From the NCBI GenBank assembly GCA_016710645.1, contig JADJVI010000039.1:1-22811 (forward strand): a stretch of 22,811 nucleotides of DNA, written 5' to 3'. This DNA comes from Actinomycetales bacterium. GTDB lineage: Bacteria; Actinomycetota; Actinomycetes; Actinomycetales; Dermatophilaceae. The translations under genes and the position numbers were made by a program. This document shows, piece by piece, positions 15,833 to 22,810 of this stretch. Every line of letters begins with the position of its first letter. Position 1 is the stretch's first letter. The notes under the pieces were generated by a model that searched no databases, had not been told where the DNA came from, and worked only from the letters and a program-made list of their open reading frames with translations.

Positions 15833-16674
15833 AAAGGAGAAACGTCATCGGTCGCCTGTTCGGATCTGGGGGCTTCCCGCATCGTCAGAACGTACCTTAC
15901 GACGGTTTGTATGCCCAACTGGCGACTGCGCGCAAGGTGGCTGACTATTCGCTTTATGCCGGGTTCGTGTTCTCTTTGGTTCTCGCTCTAAAGGGAGACA
16001 TGGAAATGGTGTGGCGCCAACTGATGGGTCTTTTGGTCTTTCTTGCTCTGGTCACTCACTTCGTCGCCAATGCTGTAGGTACGACCGTTCTGGCGCCGTC
16101 GGCTGACCGACAGCGCGTCCTAGGATTGGTGGAAGACTCGTTTGACAGCCCCTTGCTTGATCGGCGAATAGCGGGATTCTACGATAATGAAAACTTGGAA
16201 CCCAGCCTTCATAAATTCTTGGCGAATACCTTTCAGAACGTCCATGAATCGTCGCGAATCTTACGGGCTCAGACGCGTGGAGTGGTTGGACGGACGGCAG
16301 CCTTCGGCGTGGTAGGGCTGGTGGCGGCATATTGGGGAATCAAGGACAGTGCCTACGCCATCCCCGTGTTGCAGTTGCTCTTGTCTTCGGCGCTGATGAC
16401 TCGCATGATTCATCACTTGCGACTCACTTCCACTTTGTTTGAGCTCGACGAGAAGTTTCAACTACTTTTTGCGTCCGCGAAAGCGAAGGGTGACTACGCT
16501 CAAGTTCATGCCGCTGGGTTGGCGCTCGCAGTGGACTACCAGTGCGCCCTGTCCTGTTATACCGAGGCTTCCGTCAGCAGCCAGATGTACCACCGCATGA
16601 ATGACGCGCTGACGCAACAGTGGAAGGTTCGATCACGAGATCTGGGAATCGATCGTGAGGCCGACGCAGGCTGA
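15829..16674 (+). CDS. Four-helix membrane protein, S-4TM-like candidate effector
   Basis: A 281-aa protein from GTG 15829, coupled to cas6 by GTGA, with GAAGGGAA 5 bases upstream. It has two membrane-helix pairs, at about 39-55 (DYSLYAGFVFSLVLAL) and 66-84 (MGLLVFLALVTHFVANAV), then 153-170 (GRTAAFGVVGLVAAYWG) and 175-192 (YAIPVLQLLLSSALM). A polar helical stretch separates the pairs (VLGLVEDSFDSPLLDRRIAG). This plan, including EDSFDSPLL before the second pair, resembles the S-4TM effector family of nucleotide-activated defence systems. I do not claim firm homology. Its base composition is distinctly lower in GC (45-47% in two 60-base lines counted, against 70% in a line of the next gene), suggesting separate acquisition. 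Position between cas6 and RT-cas1 argues for a real CRISPR function. Confidence 0.65.
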   Translation: MKRRNVIGRLFGSGGFPHRQNVPYDGLYAQLATARKVADYSLYAGFVFSLVLALKGDMEMVWRQLMGLLVFLALVTHFVANAVGTTVLAPSADRQRVLGLVEDSFDSPLLDRRIAGFYDNENLEPSLHKFLANTFQNVHESSRILRAQTRGVVGRTAAFGVVGLVAAYWGIKDSAYAIPVLQLLLSSALMTRMIHHLRLTSTLFELDEKFQLLFASAKAKGDYAQVHAAGLALAVDYQCALSCYTEASVSSQMYHRMNDALTQQWKVRSRDLGIDREADAG

Positions 16675-18583
16675 AGCTGGCACCGTCTCTCCCGGACAAT
16701 GCTCGCTTCCCCCGGGTGGCGAGACATTCGCGGAGTCGAGTCTCCGCCAGGCGTGGCTCGATGTCCTGGCCAACGACCTCGACGACGGCGTTCCCGCTCC
16801 TGGCGTGACGCGCTTCCAGGAGCACCTCGGCCGGAACCTGGCCGCCCTCGCCCAACAGTTGACCGACGGGTCCTACCACCCATCGGACCTTACCGAGGTC
16901 GCCATCAGCAAGCCCGACGGCGGCCTCCGCCAGCTGCACGTGCCCGCCGTCCGCGACCGCGTCGTCGCCCGTGCGCTGCTCACCGTGGTGACTCCGCTGA
17001 TCGACCCGCATCTCGGCCACGCGGCATACGCGTATCGCCCTGGTCTCGGCGTCGCCGAGGCGGTGGAGGCCGTGGCGGCCGCCCGCGACGAGGGGCTGCG
17101 GTGGGCGCTGCGCACCGACGTCGACGACTGCTTCCCGACAACCCCGGTCGAAGTGGCCCGGCGTCGCTTCGAGGCGCTCGTCGATGACCCGCTGATCGTC
17201 GAGTGCGTGCGCCGCCTGCTCGCCCGGAAGGTGCGGCTCGAGGACGGCCGACTGACCCAGGGTGCCGGGTTGGCGCAAGGCTGCGCGCTATCACCATTGC
17301 TGAGCAACCTGGTGCTCGTCGATGTCGACGAAGCCCTCGCCGATCGCGGCTTCCGCGTCGTGCGGTATGCCGACGACCTCGCGGTGCTCGTCGCCACCCG
17401 CGAGCAGGCGTGGGAGGCGGCGCGCTGTGCGTCCGCCGTGTTGAAGGAGTGGGGAATGGCCCTGGGTGCAGACAAGACCGCGGTGATGAGTTTCGACGAC
17501 GGCTTCGCCTTCCTGGGGGAGGACTTCGGCCCGCGCTACCCGCCCGTGGTCGCGCGCGGAGTGGAGGAGCCGGACCGCAAGGTCGTGTATGCCGGTGTGC
17601 AAGGCAGCCGCCTGCGCGTCACCAAGGGGCGGCTCCTGGTCGAGTCGGAAGCTGATGTCGAGTTGCTCAGCGTCCCTGTCTCGCAGGTGCAGCGGCTCGT
17701 CACTTTCGGCTCGGTGGGCGTGAGCGCGGGGGTGCGGGACTGGGCGGTGAGCAACGATGTCGACGTCGTCTTTGCCTCCCGCCGCGGGGCCTATCAGGCC
17801 AGTCTCGTCGCTGCCGGCAGTGGCGCACGAGTGTCGCGGCTTCGGGCGCAAGTCAAATTGTCGGGGTCGGTGGAGGCGCTGCCCATGGCCCGCGCCATCG
17901 TCGCGGCGAAGATCCGCCACCAACTCGTCCTGCTGCGTCGGTCGGCTGTCGTCGAGGTCGCCGATCTGATCGGCACCGCGGTCGGCGCTATGGAGGGCTA
18001 CGCCCGGATGCTCGACGACTGCGCCACGACCGAGGAGGTGATGGGACTGGAAGGCGCGGCCGCGGCGGCATACTTCCCGGCATTGGGGGTGCTCATGCCC
18101 GCGGAGCTGCAGTTCGTGCTGCGCAGCCGACAGCCGCCCGCCGACCTCGCGAACTCCGCACTGTCCTTCCTCTACACGATCCTTCTCGGGGAGTGCGTCA
18201 CAGCCCTGTATGCCGCGGGGCTCGATCCGGCGTTCGGTCTGTTGCACTCGGATCAGGACAAGCGGCCGAGTCTCGCGCTGGACCTGCAGGAGGAGTTCCG
18301 GCCCTTGGTGGTGGATCAGGTCGTCCTGGAAGCAACTCGACAGGGTCGACTGCGGTCTGAACATGCCCGGACGGAGCCCAACCGACCTGGCATCTTCCTC
18401 ACCAAGGCAGGGCAACGGGTGCTGCTGGAGGGCTATGAGCGGCGAATGCTGCGGGCGACACGTGGCGCGTTGCCCGATTTCGCGGGGAGTTGGCGGCGGC
18501 ACCTCTATCGGCAAGCGCAACGGCTGCGGGCGTCGATCATGGAGCCGGGCACGCCCTGGACGGGGCTGTCATGGCGACCCTGA
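16655..18583 (+). CDS. cas1: Reverse transcriptase-Cas1 fusion (RT-Cas1)
   Basis: A 642-aa two-enzyme protein. The N-terminal RT (about 50-290) is of the group II-intron-like kind. It has EVAISKPDGGLRQLHVPAVRD (81-101), AYAYRPGLG, catalytic D155 in RTDVDDCF, GLAQGCALSPLLSNLVL (205-221), YADD (238-241) and WGMALGADKT. Cas1 (about 305-640) begins KVVYAGVQGSRLRVTKG and contains VTFGSVGVSAGVRDWAVSND. Its active-site residues are all present: E466 (MGLEGAAAAAYF), H531 (LLHSDQD) and D543 (LDLQEEFRP). With Cas2 it integrates spacers at the leader end, and in studied RT-Cas1 systems the RT allows acquisition from RNA. GTG 16655 (GGGA 7 bases upstream) overlaps the previous gene by 20 bases; no better start precedes the RT domain. 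The stop overlaps the cas2 ATG. No Cas6 domain is fused. Confidence 0.96.
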   Translation: MRPTQAEAGTVSPGQCSLPPGGETFAESSLRQAWLDVLANDLDDGVPAPGVTRFQEHLGRNLAALAQQLTDGSYHPSDLTEVAISKPDGGLRQLHVPAVRDRVVARALLTVVTPLIDPHLGHAAYAYRPGLGVAEAVEAVAAARDEGLRWALRTDVDDCFPTTPVEVARRRFEALVDDPLIVECVRRLLARKVRLEDGRLTQGAGLAQGCALSPLLSNLVLVDVDEALADRGFRVVRYADDLAVLVATREQAWEAARCASAVLKEWGMALGADKTAVMSFDDGFAFLGEDFGPRYPPVVARGVEEPDRKVVYAGVQGSRLRVTKGRLLVESEADVELLSVPVSQVQRLVTFGSVGVSAGVRDWAVSNDVDVVFASRRGAYQASLVAAGSGARVSRLRAQVKLSGSVEALPMARAIVAAKIRHQLVLLRRSAVVEVADLIGTAVGAMEGYARMLDDCATTEEVMGLEGAAAAAYFPALGVLMPAELQFVLRSRQPPADLANSALSFLYTILLGECVTALYAAGLDPAFGLLHSDQDKRPSLALDLQEEFRPLVVDQVVLEATRQGRLRSEHARTEPNRPGIFLTKAGQRVLLEGYERRMLRATRGALPDFAGSWRRHLYRQAQRLRASIMEPGTPWTGLSWRP

Positions 18584-18858
18584 CACTGGTGGCGGCCTAT
18601 GACGTGTCGAGCGACCCACGCCGGGCCCGACTCGCAGCCCTCTTGCAGGGCTACGGTGACCGCATCCAGAAGAGCGTCTTCATCGTGCGAGCCGACGCGA
18701 CGGGGATTGAGGATCTGCGTCGACGAGCGGAGGGCATCCTCAACCTCAACGAGGATTCCCTCTACCTCTTCTCCCAGTGCGGCAAGTGCTGGACTGCGAT
18801 CGGATGTATCGGCCAAGCCGAGCCGGCCGAGCCCGTGCTCTACTGGGCCGTGCTGTGA
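18571..18858 (+). CDS. cas2: Cas2, adaptation partner of RT-Cas1
   Basis: A 95-aa protein starting ATG 18571, inside the last codons of RT-cas1. The ferredoxin-like fold is evident from TLVAAYDVSSDPRRARLAALL, where D11 is the conserved metal-binding Asp of the first strand. It continues GYGDRIQKSVFIVRAD, then NEDSLYLFSQCGKCW near the end, and the length is typical. Cas2 dimers hold two Cas1 dimers and measure the spacer. The motif YGxRxQxSVF is the family signature. The CRISPR leader begins right after its stop. Confidence 0.95.
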   Translation: MATLTLVAAYDVSSDPRRARLAALLQGYGDRIQKSVFIVRADATGIEDLRRRAEGILNLNEDSLYLFSQCGKCWTAIGCIGQAEPAEPVLYWAVL

Positions 18859-18942
18859 GAGGAGCGTGTCTAAGGGATGCCGCAAATCCGTGCAAACCGG
18901 GCTGTGGTTGGCTACTCGCCGGTAACCCTGTCGGGTGTGCAA

Positions 18943-18962
18943 GCCTCTGACCAGCACAAACG
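18943..18962 (+). repeat. Leader inverted repeat, left arm
   Basis: GCCTCTGACCAGCACAAACG pairs with 19029-19048 at 18 of 20 positions; TCTGACCAGC is exact for 10 bp. The arms could form a cruciform or bind a dimeric protein. Confidence 0.75.
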
Positions 18963-18986
18963 TCCCTCCGGGGCGCTCTCAGGTCA

Positions 18987-19000
18987 CGGACGTACGTCCG
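18987..19000. repeat. Leader 14-bp perfect palindrome
   Basis: CGGACGTACGTCCG is fully self-complementary and lies within two bases of the centre of the larger inverted repeat. It is a candidate operator or integration-factor site. Confidence 0.75.
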
Positions 19001-19028
19001 AATTTCGGTCGGGTGTGAAAACGGACAG

Positions 19029-19048
19029 CGTTTGCGCTGGTCAGAAGC
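19029..19048 (-). repeat. Leader inverted repeat, right arm
   Basis: CGTTTGCGCTGGTCAGAAGC is the partner of 18943-18962 and ends 17 bases before the first CRISPR repeat. Confidence 0.75.
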
Positions 19049-19102
19049 TCGTCAGCGGGGGTAGGGTTCCGCTGTCCCCATCTCGCGACAGCGAATAGAA
19101 AC

Positions 19103-19186
19103 GGGCAGGGTGCCTCGTGGTGTGTTCCGCTGTCCCCACTCGCGACAGCGAATAGAAACGGTGACGCGGCGGGCGGGTGGACGGAC
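19103..19186 (+). repeat. Aberrantly short leader-proximal units (spacers 1 and 2, repeat 2)
   Basis: Spacer 1 (19103-19123) is 21 bp and spacer 2 (19160-19186) is 27 bp, while no other spacer is under 31 bp. Repeat 2 (19124-19159) between them lacks one T of CCCCATCTCG and is 36 bp. These should be the newest insertions. Confidence 0.85.
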
Positions 19187-20987
19187 GTTCCGCTGTCCCC
19201 ATCTCGCGACAGCGAATAGAAACTCCACCTGGACACCATCGACGCGCCGAGACTGTCACGGTCGGTTCCGCTGTCCCCATCTCGCGACAGCGAATAGAAA
19301 CTTGGTGGTGTCGATGACGAGCATCGTTGTCATTGTCTTGTTCCGCTGTCCCCATCTCGCGACAGCGAATAGAAACGTCCCATTCTTGCTGGAGATAGCC
19401 AAACACCTCGGTTCCGCTGTCCCCATCTCGCGACAGCGAATAGAAACCCTAGCTTGTCCCCACTTTCGGTGATCAGCCCGGTTCCGCTGTCCCCATCTCG
19501 CGACAGCGAATAGAAACCCGAGCCCGAGGCCCGCACCGAGGCCGAGTCCGAGGCCGTTCCGCTGTCCCCATCTCGCGACAGCGAATAGAAACACGGCGAT
19601 GAAACCGACGAGTAGGGCGATGGCGGCCGCCGTTCCGCTGTCCCCATCTCGCGACAGCGAATAGAAACGCCTGATCAGCGACCGTGTCCGACTCGATCCG
19701 CAAGTCGTTCCGCTGTCCCCATCTCGCGACAGCGAATAGAAACTCGTGCACCGGGCGCTCATCGCGGCCGGGCCGGTGTTCCGCTGTCCCCATCTCGCGA
19801 CAGCGAATAGAAACGTGCCGGCGGGGGTGTTGGCACACTTGTCCTGTTCCGCTGTCCCCATCTCGCGACAGCGAATAGAAACCTGACTGGTCAGGGGTCA
19901 TCTCTGCCTCGATCTCTCGTGGTTCCGCTGTCCCCATCTCGCGACAGCGAATAGAAACTCGGCCGTCTGCCACATCCAAGCCATCTCGCGGTGTTCCGCT
20001 GTCCCCATCTCGCGACAGCGAATAGAAACCCGGCAGGACCCGCCACTCGCCCGGCTCGGGATCGCCGTGTTCCGCTGTCCCCATCTCGCGACAGCGAATA
20101 GAAACCGGAGTCCAGTCGGGCACGACGGGGTTGAAGAACTCGTTCCGCTGTCCCCATCTCGCGACAGCGAATAGAAACCGCAGCGAGCTCGGCGGTCAGG
20201 ATCACTGCCCGAGTTCCGCTGTCCCCATCTCGCGACAGCGAATAGAAACACTCCATCCGTGGTGGATGCGATCGGCGGGGACAGCACGTTCCGCTGTCCC
20301 CATCTCGCGACAGCGAATAGAAACGCGCAGCCTCTCGCCTAGTCGCCGCAGCCCGCCCTGGTTCCGCTTTCCCCATCTCGCGACAGCGAATAGAAACGGG
20401 TGTTATCCCGCGCCTCAGCGTTTCCCTTGTTCCGCTGTCCCCATCTCGCGACAGCGAATAGAAACTCGGTCATCTGTTTGACCAACTCGACCTTGGTTGT
20501 GGCGTTCCGCTGTCCCCATCTCGCGACAGCGAATAGAAACGGTCGCGGCCACGATGGCCACGACCGCGATTATGACAGTTCCGCTGTCCCCATCTCGCGA
20601 CAGCGAATAGAAACCTGTCTGCCAGGTGGGTGGAGTATGCGGGTGAAGAAGTTCCGCTGTCCCCATCTCGCGACAGCGAATAGAAACCCGGAGGCCGCCG
20701 GGTCCCTTTCGCGCGGGACAGGTTCCGCTGTCCCCATCTCGCGACAGCGAATAGAAACCTCGTCGCGTTTGGCGTCCTGGAACTGCTGCGAGTGTTTGTT
20801 CCGCTGTCCCCATCTCGCGACAGCGAATAGAAACATGTCAGAGGTCATCCTGACCTCACCGGTCAGACCGGTAGGCGTTCCGCTGTCCCCATCTCGCGAC
20901 AGCGAATAGAAACTTGAATCGCGCCCACTCTTCACGGTCCAGCGGGTCCGGTTCCGCTGTCCCCATCTCGCGACAGCGAATAGAAAC

Positions 20988-21098
20988 TTTGCCAGGGGCT
21001 GGCATGGCGTGTGCGCGATGACGGGTTCCGCTGTCCCCATCTCGCGACAGCGAATAGAAACTTTGCCAGGGGCTGGCATGGCGTGTGCGCGATGACGG
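20988..21098 (+). repeat. Duplicated spacer-repeat unit (spacers 27 and 28 identical)
   Basis: Spacers 20988-21024 and 21062-21098 are the same 37 bases, beginning TTTGCCAGGGGCTGGCATGG, separated by one perfect repeat. This reads as a tandem duplication of one 74-bp unit by recombination between repeats. Confidence 0.92.
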
Positions 21099-21460
21099 GT
21101 TCCGCTGTCCCCATCTCGCGACAGCGAATAGAAACCGGGACGGGCGGGCTGAAGCTGGGACCCCAGGGTTCCGCTGTCCCCATCTCGCGACAGCGAATAG
21201 AAACGTCACTCCGGGGTGACTGCCCGTTCAAGCTATGGTCTGGTTCCGCTGTCCCCATCTCGCGACAGCGAATAGAAACTCATGTTCAGGCCTCGACCGT
21301 CTCGCCGGCCAGTGTTCCGCTGTCCCCATCTCGCGACAGCGAATAGAAACCTGTGACGGTGTGGACCCACCAGGAGGCGAGAGGGGTTCCGCTGTCCCCA
21401 TCTCGCGACAGCGAATAGAAACCTCGGCATCCGTGAAGGTAGCGTTGCCCTCATGGTCGA

Positions 21461-21496
21461 GTTCCGCTGTCCCATCTCGCGACAGCGAATAGAAAC
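21461..21496 (+). repeat. Variant repeat 34, one C deleted
   Basis: This copy reads CTGTCCCATCTCG instead of CTGTCCCCATCTCG and is 36 bp. The loss is in the loop, so the 7-bp stem and the ATAGAAAC tag are retained. Confidence 0.85.
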
Positions 21497-22404
21497 TGTC
21501 CATGGTGTTTCCTTTCGTGGCTTCTGGTCAGAACTGTTCCGCTGTCCCCATCTCGCGACAGCGAATAGAAACACCAGGCCGAGGCCGGTGTGCCACGGCG
21601 TCGTGTTCCGCTGTCCCCATCTCGCGACAGCGAATAGAAACCAAGCCGTCCGGGCCGGCCTACCGCTACTCGCGGTAGTTCCGCTGTCCCCATCTCGCGA
21701 CAGCGAATAGAAACGCAGCGAGGACAGTCCGGGCAGGGTCGGCCCCAGCGGTTCCGCTGTCCCCATCTCGCGACAGCGAATAGAAACACCGGGCCTCGTA
21801 CCCGTCCCCGATGACGAGGACGGGCAGTTCCGCTGTCCCCATCTCGCGACAGCGAATAGAAACCTGCGTTAGGAGTGAATGACATTTTGTTTGCCTTTCG
21901 TGTTCCGCTGTCCCCATCTCGCGACAGCGAATAGAAACTGCTACTAACCACCGTCGCACCGATATACTGAGTTCCGCTGTCCCCATCTCGCGACAGCGAA
22001 TAGAAACGCGACAAAATCGCCACCCGATCCCTCGTCAATGTGTTCCGCTGTCCCCATCTCGCGACAGCGAATAGAAACGCTAAGCAGGCCCTTGAGTTCG
22101 CCAACCTTCTCGCGTTCCGCTGTCCCCATCTCGCGACAGCGAATAGAAACTGGTCAGCTCGTAGCCAGCCTTGGGCTTGGCGGTAAGGTTCCGCTGTCCC
22201 CATCTCGCGACAGCGAATAGAAACTTCTGCGCGCTGATCTTGGCGTCCTGCACCGCGAGTTCCGCTGTCCCCATCTCGCGACAGCGAATAGAAACGTGGC
22301 AGACTGCCAGGACCCCCTCGAGAACCTCAAGTTCCGCTGTCCCCATCTCGCGACAGCGAATAGAAACTCTGGGGCGCTTTTCTGTGTAACCGCACGAACC
22401 GACA

Positions 22405-22441
22405 GTTCCGCTGTCCCCATCTCGCGACAGCGAATATAAAC
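22405..22441 (+). repeat. Variant repeat 47 with altered crRNA tag
   Basis: The end reads ATATAAAC instead of ATAGAAAC. The crRNA from the following spacer (22442-22477) would carry a changed 8-nt tag, which matters for self/non-self discrimination in type III systems. Confidence 0.85.
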
Positions 22442-22773
22442 TCCTGCAGCCGGCATCTTGCGCCTGCTGCAGGTAGTGTTCCGCTGTCCCCATCTCGCGA
22501 CAGCGAATAGAAACTTCCCAGAATCCGATGTTCCACCACGATTCGACTGTTCCGCTGTCCCCATCTCGCGACAGCGAATAGAAACCGTCGTGGCGGGCGT
22601 CGTACTCCGTCGCCGGCTCACCCGGGGGGGGTTCCGCTGTCCCCATCTCGCGACAGCGAATAGAAACCGCTGCGCCACACACCTCCCGAGCTTTCTGCTC
22701 GGAGGTTCCGCTGTCCCCATCTCGCGACAGCGAATAGAAACTCCGGCTGGTTACCGGCACAGGCCTTGATCTC

Positions 22774-22810
22774 GTTCCGCTGTCCCCATCTCGCGGCAGC
22801 GAATAGAAAC
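22774..22810 (+). repeat. Last visible repeat, degenerate (repeat 52)
   Basis: This copy has CTCGCGGCAGCG where the others have CTCGCGACAGCG, changing a G-A-C to G-G-C at the stem. Degeneration at the end opposite the leader is typical, so this is probably the true array end. Confidence 0.75.

Larger units (their letters stand above)
18859..19065 (+). promoter_or_regulatory. CRISPR leader with nested inverted repeats
   Basis: This 207-bp gene-free region separates cas2 from the first repeat. It should hold the array promoter and the site recognised for spacer integration. Three ordered elements are visible. A perfect 14-bp palindrome CGGACGTACGTCCG lies at 18987-19000. Around it, almost concentrically, are 20-bp inverted arms at 18943-18962 and 19029-19048 that match at 18 of 20 positions. 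A 10-bp direct repeat GTCGGGTGTG occurs at 18930-18939 and 19008-19017. Leader assignment rests on its place next to cas2, repeat orientation, and the degenerate repeat at the far end of the array. Confidence 0.75.
19066..22810 (+). CRISPR. CRISPR array, 52 repeats of 37 bp and 51 spacers
   Basis: The 37-bp repeat begins GTTCCGCTGTCCCCATCTCG and ends CGACAGCGAATAGAAAC. I counted 52 copies with starts from 19066 to 22774. It can fold into a perfect 7-bp stem (CGCTGTC/GACAGCG) with a 10-nt loop, followed by AATAGAAAC, so Cas6 cleavage would leave the type III-like tag ATAGAAAC. Spacers are mostly 31-42 bp and one is 45; the first two are only 21 and 27 bp. Two neighbouring spacers are identical. 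Five repeats differ from the consensus: the 2nd (T missing), 19th (G to T in the left arm), 34th (C missing), 47th (ATATAAAC tag) and 52nd (A to G). Cas genes and leader lie on the left, so transcription is rightward. The window ends one base after the last repeat, so more units could follow. Confidence 0.98.

Noticed and set aside
16655..17524. The RT region as a group II intron, retron or diversity-generating element
   Set aside because: The RT domain is fused in frame to an intact Cas1 and followed by cas2 and an array. No intron RNA structure, maturase domain, msr/msd or template repeat is visible.
17291..18520. Long open frame of 409 codons on the reverse strand opposite RT-cas1
   Set aside because: The + strand encodes a protein with complete RT and Cas1 active sites. 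The reverse frame is a GC-rich shadow without recognisable domains.
19518..19555. Internal GAGGCC-like repetition in spacer 7 as a repeat element
   Set aside because: Short GC-rich repetition of this kind is expected from a coding protospacer rich in Glu/Ala or Gly/Leu codons and is not shared with other spacers.
22586..22630. Spacer 49 with a run of seven or more G bases as a special element
   Set aside because: At 45 bp it is the longest spacer, but the G run is the kind of place where length errors arise, so no biological meaning is claimed.
19041..22769. Many open frames across the array on both strands, with repeated peptides such as FLFAVARWGQRN, FYSLSRDGDSGT and FRCPHLATANRN
   Set aside because: These are translations of the CRISPR repeat in different frames. 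Their periodicity follows the 37-bp repeat plus spacer, and there are no ribosome binding sites.
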